NCBI GenBank assembly: GCA_025765615.1
Contig: JAIVFJ010000013.1
Coordinates: 434,001-498,000 of the forward strand
Direction of reading: 5' to 3'
Length of the DNA: 64,000 nt
Source: Zopfochytrium polystomum
Lineage: Eukaryota; Chytridiomycota; Chytridiomycetes; Chytridiales; Chytridiaceae
Positions within the stretch are counted from its first letter, which is position 1; each line of letters starts with the position of its first letter. The notes beneath the pieces were generated by a model. That model worked only from the letters and a program-made list of their open reading frames with translations, made no database searches and was not told the DNA's origin. This document shows positions 11,985 through 22,784 of the stretch, piece by piece. Both the position numbers and the translations under genes were made by a program.

Positions 11985-12521
11985 TTGGAGTGAGACAAGT
12001 TGTGTCTGGTGCTGTTAAGTGGAAAACAGTTCTGATTTGGTTCAACAGGCACCTCTGCACACTAACTGTTCCTTGTGTCTGCCCTTTGTCTCTCCAACCC
12101 CCTCCAACTCAGGGTTTGACTTGTTGTTTATTTCTTTTGTTGTTTCTTTTGATGGGTTGCGGTGGCTTGTCACTCCCCTTACTGATTCAGTCAGTCTTAC
12201 TGATCCAGTCGGTTCTGTCTCTGGTCTAACTTGGCTTTGGCCTTGTGCCCCAGATGAAACCCTTCTGTGTCTTGGACCAGAGGATTATGCTTTCTTTTGT
12301 GATTGTGTCTGTTTCATGCTTTGGTGTGAGAAACCCCTCTTTTGTGTTAGAGATTTATTTGTGTTTTTCTTGGGCTTTTTAAGACTCCAACTACACTTTT
12401 CTGTCTAGTGCCCCTAGACACCCTCCTTTTGCCCCTTTTCATTAGCAGGATTGGTATTTAGGTCCATGCTCTAGTTTCCACCTATAGCCCTAGGTGAGGA
12501 GTTAGAGAGTACAGTCTCACA
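11985..12521 (-). mobile_element. TGTGAG-family element, partial copy X1
   Basis: On the minus strand this begins TGTGAG at 12521 and follows the element at 58554-60740 for roughly its first and later shared blocks, including TGTCTAGGGG..CACTAGACAG and AAGGAACAGTTAGTGTGCAG. The 3' end breaks off near 11985. It has no coding capacity. It separates LINE copy C from the NACHT relic. Confidence 0.7.
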
Positions 12522-12552
12522 GAGGAATCAAAACAGTGCTTGGAAATGTGCT

Positions 12553-14905
12553 TCACTGCATATCTGACATGCTCAGGAACTCGTTTTGCAACCCTTTCAT
12601 CAAAATTAGGAGTTTCTGATCAAAGTCTGAGATGGGCAGATCAAACATGTTGAAAGTAAGTTCTCGTTCATTGCACTTATGCACTGGTTTGCCAACTCTG
12701 AATTGCAACAGAACAGAAAGTGTGCACCTTGATGGCATTGTCAGGTAGCCTTATGGAAAATCCTGATCTTCTTTGTGGAACCATCAAGCACAAGTATTGA
12801 ATCAAGCATACAGATGCATCACTTCACATCTTCAGGTTTTTCTGTGTCTAGCAGAGAAACAATGGTTCATACACAAGAACAATGATGGACAACACAGATT
12901 TCAAGAGCGATTCTAAATGACTTCACTTTACAGCCTGAATCATTCCAAATAATATCCTGTCATACATACATGCCATCCATCTTGTCACCTCAGGGAGATT
13001 CTCAATTTGCTTCAGTGTGAATTTCTTCACTCACCGATTTCTTCCGTTATGAGAAATCAGTCACAAGTGAGACAAAAGTCCCAGAGGCCTTTGATACAAG
13101 CAATTTGGATCCTTCATCAACCACATGAGACTCAGAATTCAAGGACCTGAGGAAGTCTCTTGTGAAGTCAATCTTGTCCTGCATGTTCTCTTCAGCAGTG
13201 GGCTCAATCTCCTCAACTGGAATCTTCTCAAAAGCCCTTGCAATATTATCTTCTTCAGGAGGCCCAGTCTCCAAGAGCTTCACATTTTCCTGTTCAGCTC
13301 CTGAAAACCCTAACAGAATCTCGTTCCTTTTGTTAATGGCACCACATTCATCCAAGCCATCCACAACCGGAACAGCAGGCACAGCCAGTTTCTTGGAATC
13401 AATAAGCTTCTTCAATGGCGGAACGAGCAGTACTTTCATCATCTCAGACACAGATCTGGACAGGGTATCTGGATTGCTTTGCTTAATTTGAAGCTGAATC
13501 TCGCCAAACTGAAGACTGAACTTTGGAAGACCAAACACCAGGGTGAGGACCAGGTTGCAGGCGCAATGCTCGTCGTCATGCTTGCAAAAGAACAAGCCAT
13601 CAAGCATCCCAGGCCTGCAGCTCCTGGAGAGCATGGCGGCCATCACAGACTAGTTGGAGTTCGCCCTCGAGCGTACATAAACTTTGCGAGGGTATTGAGC
13701 CACTGAGGGTCTACGACTCACGTGTTGTAGTTGGGGGTAAAACTGTGCGAGCGGTGTGTCAAAGTGGTGACTGGTGTGTCGCATGTGTCTGATGTCGTAG
13801 ATTGATCACTGATGTGTCGTAGGTTTAAGACAGTGCTGAAATAACCTCAGAGGAGTACCAACGGGTCAGAGGATCTTGAATAAAGGACTACCAATGTGGT
13901 ATACTCCAACAAGACTTGCCCACTCCAGCCACACCTTTCAACCACATCACTCAGTTGGTACTGGCTGCTGAGGGATCATCTGGAGAAAGAAACTGAAACA
14001 CTTTCTTGAGAAGCCACTGCCTTGATCCAGAGGGGACATTCTTCTGGAGAGCTTGCCTCTCAACTTCCATCATCTCGCTCATGGGAGTCAACCACTTCTC
14101 CAATGCGACAAGCTGGATCTGGATAAAGAAATATCTGGGTTTGGAGTCTTCAAATCCACCTTGTGGCGACTGTACACTTTCTGGCTTCGGTTACAATCCT
14201 GTAATTTTGAAGGATCATCAAAAACGACCGAACAACAGGAAATCAACACATCACGGACACTGACTTCACAACATCGCTCTCAGGATGTGCCTTTGGTCCA
14301 TTCAGCTCCAGAACCATCTTCACAGTTTCAGCCACAGTTTGCACGCTGGGGCTCAGAGGGTGAGCGTGGGTCTGTCAGTAAACTTGGTGTGTTCAAATGT
14401 GCTGAAGAGTTTCACTAACAAGGGCAGAAGAGGATAAGTACTGAAGAATGAAACAGCCCAGACATGAAGTTGACTCCCAACTTCTGACCAAATGCAAGGC
14501 ACTTTATATCCAAATGAATGCAGACCAAACATTTGGGACTCGTCAACTCTGAACTCTTCAGCAAAGCTAACTGGATCTCATGGAACAGATCCTCGGCAAC
14601 AAAGTCTCTGATGTCTGACGATAGCTGCCAAGAGTCAGAATGTTTAAACTGAAGGAGTATCAGACAAACCACATGAAGAATGAACAGCGGTTTGCACTGC
14701 CAATCATCCGGAATTATGAGATTCTCAAGTATCTCACATTAAGTGCTGCCCATAGTTTAGGTTCTCCACAATCAGGACCATCTATCTCACCACCAGTGGC
14801 ATAGTTAACATACACCAACTCAATGGGAACAGCAATCTTCCAACAGTCAGCCACAAGCTGAAGTAAATCCTCAAGGCCAATTGTGGCTGGAACAGATATC
14901 AACAC
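12553..14905 (-). pseudogene. Relic of a NACHT-type NTPase gene
   Basis: Minus-strand fragments, in different frames and with stops, line up as one decayed NTPase. QWLLKKVFQFLSP is followed by WLKGVAGVGKS, a P-loop/Walker A at 13912-13935. Next come a block with FFCKHDDE (about 13590) and VPVVDGLDECGAINKRNEIL, the Walker B of NACHT proteins, with DGLDECG at about 13341-13361. Further leucine-rich pieces occur upstream (14714-14905) and downstream (12553-12738). NACHT NTPases are STAND-class switches used in fungal non-self recognition and signalling. No start codon-to-stop reading frame survives and the sensor domain cannot be assigned. The largest intact block is 13047-13646 (199 residues). 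Confidence 0.6.
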
Positions 14906-14953
14906 TGCAACGAAGACCCGTCAAGCACTCCCCTTCAAATATTCTCTATTTTT

Positions 14954-14995
14954 CGCTTTACAGCCTGTCTCGATGCAGAGACAGGCTGTAAAGCG
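14954..14995. repeat. Perfect 18-bp-arm hairpin
   Basis: Left arm 14954-14971 and right arm 14978-14995 are exact reverse complements (core GCTTTACAGCCTGTCTC) around a 6-nt loop. It lies just 3' of the beta-galactosidase gene and next to an A28 tract. Confidence 0.95.
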
Positions 14996-15006
14996 CAGTC
15001 TAATCC

Positions 15007-15034
15007 AAAAAAAAAAAAAAAAAAAAAAAAAAAA
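15007..15034. repeat. A28 homopolymer
   Basis: An uninterrupted run of 28 A lies downstream of the GH35 stop codon, which is at 15255-15257. Confidence 0.95.
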
Positions 15035-15254
15035 CGAATAAGAACAGAACAAGGAGCCACTGAGCCCGACGAAGACAGAAAACCCCTTTCCTGCGGCGCT
15101 TGCTATTTGCAGTGCGAATGAAAACGGAAGGAGCAACGAGCGCGCAAGCGAACAGACAGCTTAGCAACAACGAAGAAAAAAAAAAGACACAAGTACAACG
15201 AAATTGGACCACTAACGGCTAAAAGGCCACAAGCGCACCGAAACAGCACAGCCA

Positions 15255-18200
15255 TCACCACTCCTCGACGCAGCTAGCAAACTGCACCGTCGCAGTCTTG
15301 CCCGCCGCATCGTTACCGCTCCACCGCGTGTGCGGCACCGCAGCCCCGCTCTCCACTTCATATGGCGCCAGCTCCACCTCGACGCTGCCCTCGCCGTACA
15401 CCAGCGCCACGACCTCGACCCCGCCGGCGCGCGTCGCGGCCGCCAGCAATGACTCGGGAACAGGGAAGAACGTCTGCGGCGTGTCCCCGTTCCCATAGTA
15501 ACGCGCGACATACACGCCGGCGACCACCACGTGCGCGTCTGCCCCGCCCCGCAGCCGCAGGCACAGCGGCACCCGCAGCGCGCCAGCCGCAGGCAGCGTC
15601 AGCGCCGCGCGGTGCCACGTCGGCCGCGCGCCGTCGGCCGTCAGCGTCGCGCAGAGCGCCGCCGCCGCCTTTGCCGGCGCAGCCGCCGAGTTCGCCGCCC
15701 ACCCGTCGGCGGAAGCGGCGGCGCACGCCGCGCGGAAGGGCTCGTCGGGGAACCCGGTCGACTCAAACACGTTCGCGAGCGTGCGGACGTCGACGCCGGC
15801 GACGGCCCAGCTGGCGGCGGCGGCGAGCGCGCGGGAGCTGAACCGCGCGCGGAGGATGCCGCGCGGGTTGCGCGAATCGTTACGCCAGAACGCCATGCGC
15901 GCGAACCCCCACGATTCGACGACGACGACCAGGTCGTTCGATGCGGAGGCGCGGAGCGCCGACGCCGGAAGCACGTACTTTTTAAAGTCTGCGTACGGGT
16001 CGGGTCCGGTCTTTGCGCCCGCCGTCCACCCGTCGTCGTTTTGCGAGAACGTCGTGTGCCCGCCGAGATACTTGCCGTTCAGGTACACGCGGCAGCGGTG
16101 TCGCACGTCGAGCTCGATAAAGTGCGGCTCCGCGCCGCTCCGCGTCGGCGTCGGGAACTGAATCCGGTAAAACACGTGCCCAGAGGTGTACTGCAGGTCC
16201 AGCGTGTCCTTGACGGGGCGGATCGCACCGAGCAGCGTCGTCTTGGTCGCCAGCGGCACCCACGGGAAGGCCGAGAAGTCGCTGACGCGCGTCTGCCACG
16301 CGCCGAACGCGCCCTTGGAGGTCACCGCCAACGCCGACGGTCCCGGTTGCGCTGCGACCGCCGTCGAGCGCCGCCATAGTCCCGGCACGCCGTGGTACGC
16401 GTCGCCGGTGGGCACCGGCGCGAACCCGGCGGGAGCGGGCGCCGCGGCCGGGAGGAGGAGGTACACGTGGTCGTCGCCAGCCCTCGCCTCGACGCGGACC
16501 GTGTTCGCGGCGGGGTCGTGGCAGATGTCGAGCGCACCCCATGCAACAGACGCGGCGTCCTCGCCAGCCTCGCGGCCCTGCGCAAATGCGGCCGTCAGCT
16601 TGTACAGGTCGTCCCCGGTGAGAGCGACGACGACGAGTGCCGGACCGCCTGCGGAGGCCGTCGGGGCAATCTTGAACCAACCCTTGGCCGCCGTCGGGGT
16701 AACGACGGTGGATGCGCCGTCGTGGGCGGTGCGGACGGTGGCGTTGCCAGCGACGACGGTAACCTGGCCGTCAAAGAGGAGCTCTCCCCAAAGGACTTCG
16801 TCGGCTTGCACGATCCAGGCTTCGCCCTCTGCAACACCAAGCGCGAGGCGACAGTAGACGGGTAGTGTGGAAGCGGATACGCGGAGGCCTTTGGCGATCT
16901 CGACTCCCGCCACGGTGACGTAAGACGTGCGGGGGCCGAGGCGCGCCTTGAGTTTTGCCGGAGTGACATTTCTCTTTTCCAGGGCCACGGTGATCTCGGC
17001 TTCCTTGCGGGTTTTGGGCTCGAGGTTGCGCATAAAGTTGAAGCGGATGCCGGGGACGGAGTTGCTGGTGCGGGTGCGGTGGAGGACAGCAGTGGCGGGG
17101 TCTGACTTTGACGGAACAGGATCGCTGGCAGCCAGGGCGTGAGAGAACGAGCGCGCGAAAAGCATTCCGAGGCGCAGCTTGCGGCCACGTCCGCTGAGGA
17201 ATCCCCACTCGCGAATGCAAGCCGAGTAGTCGTACGACGTGTAGACATCCGGATCACCTGAGTAGTGGAAGCGAGTGAGCGGTTTCCGTTTCAAGCCATC
17301 CCAAGTGAGGAGGGCTTTTTCAAAAATTTTCTTGCTTACCGAGTGTACCCCAGTTGGTCCCACCGTAAAACATGTAGTAACTCATGATAGTGACTCCTTG
17401 GGATAGCATGCCATCCAAAATAATCTTTTGGTAGTTTTCGCCGTAGTAACTTGACGGATGCAAAGGAGATTCAGTCAGCTACTGATGTGTTCTGACTGGA
17501 TATGCTTACTTGTAAATATCGTCGTAGGTGCAGTCGTGTTGGAATTGGTTGAACCAGCCTCCTTGCAGCTCAGCAATGAGCAAGGGAGCCTTGTAAAACA
17601 AGGTCAACATTCAAGCAGACAGTGAATTCCATCGGGGAGTAAGGTGGACAGGTGCAACACGGCCGTTTACGAGCTCACCTTGCTGGCAGTTCCTCCAAAG
17701 GATCGCAAAGTGGTCTCCATGTTGTCGACTTTCTTGGTAACGGTTTCCGGCTGCCAGTCGGGCCAGCCGGACACGCGGTCCGGAGTGTATTTCATGGGAG
17801 ACAGGGTAGGCGCAAACACGACGTACTTGTCGATACCGTAGATGTCCAGCTCGAAAGAAGCGTTGGGTCCGTTGAAGGAGCTCAGCTCCCACGCGTCGTT
17901 GTGGAACAGGGGTACACTGTGTCAAATTCAGGTAAGCAAACCTCATCGCTCCGCGAAAGAACAGGCATTGCTCCCGTTTTCCAAAGAAAAAAGGAAGAGA
18001 AAGAGAGAGCGCGCCACTCAACTTGATTCCGAGCTCCCTCGTGCGCTTCGCCAAAAACCGCATACTGTCGGCGGGCGCAAACGGCAGCTTCAATCCGAAG
18101 GGGAACCCTTCAATCTCCTCCATGTTCTCGTTTTCGACCTGGAACGCAATCAGGCAGCCGTCCTTTTTAACCGTGATCTGGTGGCGGGCGAGGATCGGGC

Positions 18201-19420
18201 AGAGATGCTCGAGCCATTCCGAACAGTACCGGTCGTAGCGCGCGTCGTACTCTTTGTGGAAAATCGTTACAGTGTGGCGCAGCCGGATCTCCTTCTTTTG
18301 AAGGAGCCAGATCGGGTGTCCGCCACCTTGGGTCTCAGCGCAGATGTACGGACCTGGTAGAGAGAGCGTCAGACAGCGACTGAAAGCAGCGGAAGGTCCA
18401 ATCTGAGGAACGAAAATCTGGGCCAAAGAGCCCAAGGCGGACGCGCACTTACCGGGGGCAGCCATGACGTAGAGGCCAATTTTTTCGCACAGAGTGAGAA
18501 GGTAGTCGATGTCGCGGTTCCCGTCAAAGTGGTAAACGCCCTCGGCTGCAATTTTTGGTGACAAAAAAGGGAAGGGCCAAAATGAAAGGGGTTTTTTCAT
18601 AAATTATTAAGCTTGAGGGACGCGACGGAAGGCGCCTTACATGGGGTGTGGTACCTGTCGGTCGGCCCGGCGAGCAAAAGAGACATGGACAGTTAGAACA
18701 ATGGTGTAACGGAAACGCGCACGCGAGTTCCCAGCCAAATAATACCAAGTCCCCCAAGAACGCCGTCATCAACTGCGCCGTCCGCCATCCCATTTCCCTC
18801 CCAATATCATCAACGCCAGGAAAAACACACCGCCCCCCCTCCTTCCACTCACCCCCAATGGAAGTAGATTCGGATGCAGTTCAACCCGGCGGCCTTGTAC
18901 GTCCGCAGGACCGATTCCCACCGGTCGCGGTCGGGCACGCGCCAGTAGTGGAACTCTCCGGACACGATCAAGATGCGCTTCCCGTTGACCTTGAGCGAGT
19001 GCCGGTCGAACGTTACGTGCTCCCCGTGGGTTGCATGGTCAAAGGCAACGTCCTCGGATTTCACCTGTTGAGAGGGTCGGGCGAAAGGGGGTTGGAAGAA
19101 GAAATGACAAGCACAGGTAAGCGGAGGGCGACTCGCAAGAAAAAGGGAGCAGTGGAAGAGCGTGGTAAGGGCGTGCTGGGGTCGCCGACTCCAGGCAGCC
19201 AAAACGGTTGATTTCCCCCAACCTTTTGTTTGAGCGTCGAGGCGGCAAGGTACTGTCGGCGGGCGCGCAGGCCGAGGAGGACCGTGGATGCGACGACGAC
19301 GGCGGCGGCGGCGGCAGCGGCGGCGCCGGTCACGACAGCGCGCGACGTCGCGAATCGGAAGCCGGCGCTGGCGAGCGCCGACGACGGGGTCGACTTGCCC
19401 GACGATGGCGGCGACGACAT
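15255..19420 (-). CDS. GH35 beta-galactosidase, membrane-anchored, nine exons
   Basis: Exons 19420-19223, 19064-18853, 18654-18641, 18545-18453, 18353-18023, 17916-17679, 17589-17510, 17449-17340 and 17257-15255 join in phase to about 1,092 residues. Residues 28-51 are a single hydrophobic Ala/Val helix after a short Ser/Pro tail, with no cleavage site evident, which indicates a type II anchor with the enzyme outside the cytosol. The GH35 barrel follows with SGEFHYWRVP, RIYFHWGYHTPSEGVYHFD, GPYICAETQGGGHP, FQVENEN (acid/base about Glu248), LLIAELQGGWF (nucleophile Glu369) and MFYGGTNWGTLGDPDVYTSY. The long last exon encodes the beta-galactosidase jelly-roll domains. The enzyme should release terminal beta-galactose. 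Exon 3 is only 14 nt. It is longer than typical GH35 enzymes at the N-terminus because of the anchor. Confidence 0.92.
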
Positions 19421-19738
19421 CTTCTTGCTTATTTTTGCCTTTTTCCTTTCTTTGGTCTGTTGGAACCTTGCTGCTGTGCTCGTCGTTCACACACACTTCC
19501 CCCACAGCGACGACTGACCTTCCACAACGACCTTTCACAACGACCACCTACCTTCCTTGTCTCCCTCTCACTTCCCCGCGTCTGTCTTCACTGTCAGTCA
19601 GTCGCCTGACCTGTTTTCTTGCCCCATTGGGCGACAGGTGACATTTAAGCATGCAGGGCCACCGAGACAGGCAGACAGAGAGACAGACAGACAGACAAAG
19701 GAGCAAGAAAATTGATTTAAGGGTTGTCAAGAACAAGT
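19421..19738. promoter_or_regulatory. Upstream region of the GH35 gene with CAGA repeats
   Basis: This is the presumed promoter region, on the minus strand. It contains a CAGA/GACA tetranucleotide tract at 19664-19698 and is cut off from further upstream DNA by the transposon inserted at the TA 19739-19740. No clear TATA box is seen. Confidence 0.4.
19664..19698. repeat. (CAGA)n microsatellite
   Basis: Imperfect CAGA units lie about 245-280 bp upstream of the GH35 start codon. Similar tetranucleotide tracts lie upstream of the GH36 gene. Confidence 0.85.
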
Positions 19739-19740
19739 TA

Positions 19741-19942
19741 CAGCCGTTTACCGAATTCCTTATTTTGGTAGCGGAATTTCGATGCAAATGCATCGAAATT
19801 GCAGTGCAAACCTATCGAAATTCCACTGCGACTGCAGTGCTGTTGCAGTGCAGCTGCATCGAAATTTCACTGCAAGGTCTTGCGTCATTCCCTTGGCGGC
19901 TGGCCGCAAACCAATCCGGAAGGCTCTTTCTTCTTTTGGCAA
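19741..19942 (+). repeat. Left terminal inverted repeat of the Tc1-type element
   Basis: About 200 bp, matched in reverse complement at the other end. It contains a perfect 26-nt palindrome at 19775-19800 and three copies of ATCGAAATT (19792, 19813 and 19858), likely transposase-binding sites. Confidence 0.9.
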
Positions 19943-19956
19943 GTGCCCTTCGTCAG

Positions 19957-21496
19957 ATGACAAGTGACGACGAGCTGGAGGACGAGCTGGAGGACAAGCT
20001 GGAGGACAGCAACGCCAGCACTAGCTCCTCCAGCAGAGAAGAAAGCGATGACTTTCTGCCGATTGGTCCAAGCCGTGGAGAGACCTTCACAGCTATATAC
20101 ACCCCACCGTTTGGTAAAGCGGAGCAACTTCAGATTCAGATTGCAGACGTGAAAACAGCAACTATTGACGACGTCAAGAATGCAATTGAGGCTGCATTTG
20201 GCAGTGAGAGATTGAATGCCAGAAAGATAAGGGGTCTGGGATATCGGCACCCCCGTGACCCAGCCACCCAGCGTGACCGCCGACTGCAAGAGCCATGCGA
20301 TCTGACCGCGTTTCGTAAAGCCGTTTGCGCCAGCAGGCTAACAGCAAAACATTGGAAGTTGAAATTCGTCACCCATTCTACCTATTCCCATCCCCTCTCT
20401 ACCTCCACCAAAAAGAAGAAGGTCAGAACAGCAGCAGCGGCTGCTGGATCCTCCAGAACTGCGTCTCGAACCCCAGCTGTCCGTCCCCCACTCAGGACAC
20501 TTTCCCAGCCCACGCGTGGGCGATCGGAGACAGCTACCCAGAGTGCACCTCAAACCCATGTCGGGGATGATTCATCGGATGAGGAGAATCGTCGACAGTC
20601 GACCGAGGTTGAGATGGATTCGGCTGAACTTCGTCAGACTGTGGAAGATCTCTATGTTTGTCACGGGGGTGATGTCGATGCGCGTGAAGGATTCACTTAT
20701 GTTTCAGAGAACGGCGGGTACCATCAAGTGCACCCACCCAATGGTCACAACCTGGGCAGTAATGATTGTAAGTGGTCGCGATCACGCCTCCAGGGAAAGC
20801 TCTAACACGAATCAGATCAGGCAAGAATGTGGCGCCACTCTTCGCACTGCTCCAGCACACCATCTGTTCCATCGCACCCACCAGAAGCGAGCTGGCCAGA
20901 GGTCACCACCTGAGCCGAACCGTTCTGCAGCGGCTATTCCTGGCCCACAAGTCCATCTTAACTTCGAGGGGCTGGACAAACTTGTCGCTAAGATACACAA
21001 CATCGTGCAGCCACAGGGAGGAGCGATCAGTTTGGGTGGGGCTGGACTGGGTGCTATCGCACGCTCTGGCCCTGCAACTGCCACGGCTCCCCACGCTCCG
21101 TTACATACGTCAATTGATGCTCTTGTTGGCGAGATAGTCCCTGCCCGAGATCAAGAACGGTGCTTGACCGCTTTGAGGAGCAACTTTGTTGGCGTGGAGT
21201 CGCTGAAGTTCATCAGTTCTGACAGGCTGGAGTCTATCGGCGTTCCCATGGGCTATGCTGTGCGCATGGCCTTTTACGGAGGTGGATCTGCTCGTGCTGC
21301 TCCGAACAGTGCTGCTACTTCGATTGAGGCTCTTGTTGGCGAGATCACCCCGATCCCACATCAAGCGGCGATCCTGGGTGTGCTTCAAAGGCAGTGCATC
21401 GACATTGTCGCGTTGAAGTTCATCAATCTGGACATGCTGCTGAGGATTGGACTCCCCTTGGGCTACGCAGCTCAGATGGCCTTGAACGGAAGTTGA
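19957..21496 (+). CDS. Transposon-encoded accessory protein with duplicated SAM-like domains
   Basis: From the ATG at 19957 the frame opens with an acidic Asp/Glu/Ser segment (DELEDELEDKLED). A region of about 100 residues follows that could be a beta-grasp-like fold (QIADVKTATIDDVKNAIEAA), then a basic Ser/Arg-rich linker. A second frame, entered by splicing or a shift near 20767-20820, carries LNFEGLDKLVAKIHNIVQ. After it come two related C-terminal blocks of about 55 residues. One contains SIDALVGEIVP with SIGVPMGYAVRM, the other SIEALVGEITP with RIGLPLGYAAQM. These resemble SAM (sterile alpha motif) interaction domains. The available junctions are a GTAAGT donor that does not keep phase or a weaker GTGGTC donor (intron 20772-20820) that does, so the exact intron is unsettled. 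Its role in transposition is unknown; protein-protein contact is inference. Confidence 0.65.
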
Positions 21497-21503
21497 AACA
21501 AGT

Positions 21504-22517
21504 TTATTGGGTGTAGCCAGCGTGGCGAATAAAGCCAACTGCCTTTCTTCTTGTTATGATATCGCAAACCATCAAAATAAGATCGTGTCGTTGAAAAAGG
21601 TTGTGAAGGTGGCCTTCCATTCGACGGAACTCGGACTTGATGACTGAGAAAGCCTCTTCAATCGGATTGAGGAATGGGCAGTAAGCGGGGAGGTAGATCA
21701 AGCGCACACCGTATTCTTCGCATGCCTCGCCCACACGACGATCGTGATGGATTCTCGCATTATCCAGAATGAGAACTTCACCTTCCTCCATTTTCGGAAG
21801 GAGTACGCTCACCAGAAAGTCGACAAATATGTCCGCAGTTGCAGATCCGTCCACTGTGCACTTGGCACGGATTCCTGTTGCGCCCAATGCCGCTATCAGG
21901 GTCGTGCTTTGTCCGCGGATTCCTGTCTGGCGAACTGCAGCTCGACGGCCCGCCCTGGAATAACCGTACCGACGGCTGAAGCTCTTGTCATCGACGCGGG
22001 TTTCGTCAACAAAAACACAGTCGCTTGCAACGAGCTCCTCTTCCATCAGTTGGCGAAACGCAGCAATCGCAACCTCCGACCTCTGGATGAAGGAGACAGA
22101 GAGCTTTGGTGGAAGACTTGAGAGAGGGGAGGAAGAGATGATAGGTTCGCCACGAACCTTTTTCCTTGTAATTCCAAGGAACTTCAATGCGGAGTGGACC
22201 ACCTTTGGTGACACTGCCAGATCCAGTCGTTCGCTCAGCCTGCCAGCGATCTCATCCTGATGCATCTGGGGGTTTTCCAAAAGGAGATCTTCAATGAAGT
22301 CCAAATCGTTGCGCAAGAGTGACATTGGGCGACCACGCCCAACGCCACAGGGAGGAGTGTGCGTGCCCCATCTCTCGTACGTGGCCAGAATCTTTCTCAC
22401 TGACTGGATGCTGATTCGGTAAGTGCCTGCAAGCTGGTGTACTGTTTGTGCGACTGGTCCATAGAAGCAGTCGTACACAAGCTCTCGAATTTGATTGCTA
22501 ATACGTCGGCCACGCAT
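21504..22517 (-). CDS. Tc1/mariner (IS630-type, DD34E) transposase
   Basis: The 337-residue frame from the ATG at 22517 begins MRGRRISNQIREL, with a helix-turn-helix region (TVHQLAGTYRISIQSVRKIL) and GRGRPMSLL. The catalytic core carries VFVDETRVDD (first Asp), VLILDNARIHHD (second Asp) and YCPFLNPIEEAF (Glu). Thirty-four residues separate the second Asp from the Glu, giving a DD34E triad. No stop or frameshift is seen. The frame stays open upstream into the inverted repeat, but the internal ATG fits the family better. It catalyses cut-and-paste transposition at TA sites. Confidence 0.93.
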   Translation of the reverse strand: MRGRRISNQIRELVYDCFYGPVAQTVHQLAGTYRISIQSVRKILATYERWGTHTPPCGVGRGRPMSLLRNDLDFIEDLLLENPQMHQDEIAGRLSERLDLAVSPKVVHSALKFLGITRKKVRGEPIISSSPLSSLPPKLSVSFIQRSEVAIAAFRQLMEEELVASDCVFVDETRVDDKSFSRRYGYSRAGRRAAVRQTGIRGQSTTLIAALGATGIRAKCTVDGSATADIFVDFLVSVLLPKMEEGEVLILDNARIHHDRRVGEACEEYGVRLIYLPAYCPFLNPIEEAFSVIKSEFRRMEGHLHNLFQRHDLILMVCDIITRRKAVGFIRHAGYTQ

Positions 22518-22576
22518 TGTGTGGGAGAGGGGAAGGAAGAAGCCGGGGTTGACGGAAGGATAATGATGGGAAGATG

Positions 22577-22782
22577 TCCATTGCCAAAAGAAGAAAGAGC
22601 CTTCCTGATTGGTTTGCGGCCAGCCGCCAAGGGAATGACGCAAGACCTTGCAGTGAAATTTCGATGCAGCTGCACTGCAACAGCACTGCAGTCGCAGTGG
22701 AATTTCGATAGGTTTGCACTGCAATTTCGATGCATTTGCATCGAAATTCCGCTACCAAAATAAGGAATTCGGTAAACGGCTG
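22577..22782 (-). repeat. Right terminal inverted repeat of the Tc1-type element
   Basis: This is the reverse-complement partner of 19741-19942, ending in CGGTAAACGGCTG followed by the duplicated TA. The transposase start codon at 22517 lies just inside it. Confidence 0.9.
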
Positions 22783-22784
22783 TA

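Larger units (their letters stand above)
19741..22782. mobile_element. Tc1/mariner-type DNA transposon, 3,042 bp, two genes
   Basis: The element starts CAGCCGTTTACCG and ends CGGTAAACGGCTG, flanked by TA on both sides (19739-19740 and 22783-22784), the target duplication of this superfamily. Terminal inverted repeats of about 200 bp (19741-19942 and 22577-22782) match almost perfectly. Inside are a transposase gene on the minus strand and a second gene on the plus strand, whose stop codons are separated by only 7 bp. The element sits between the GH35 and GH36 genes. The good TIR identity and open transposase frame suggest a young, possibly active copy. Confidence 0.92.

Noticed and set aside
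15255..17363. 702-residue stand-alone protein starting at 17363
   Set aside because: Its first residues read through an intron; the coding sequence is the last exon (17257-15255) of the GH35 gene.
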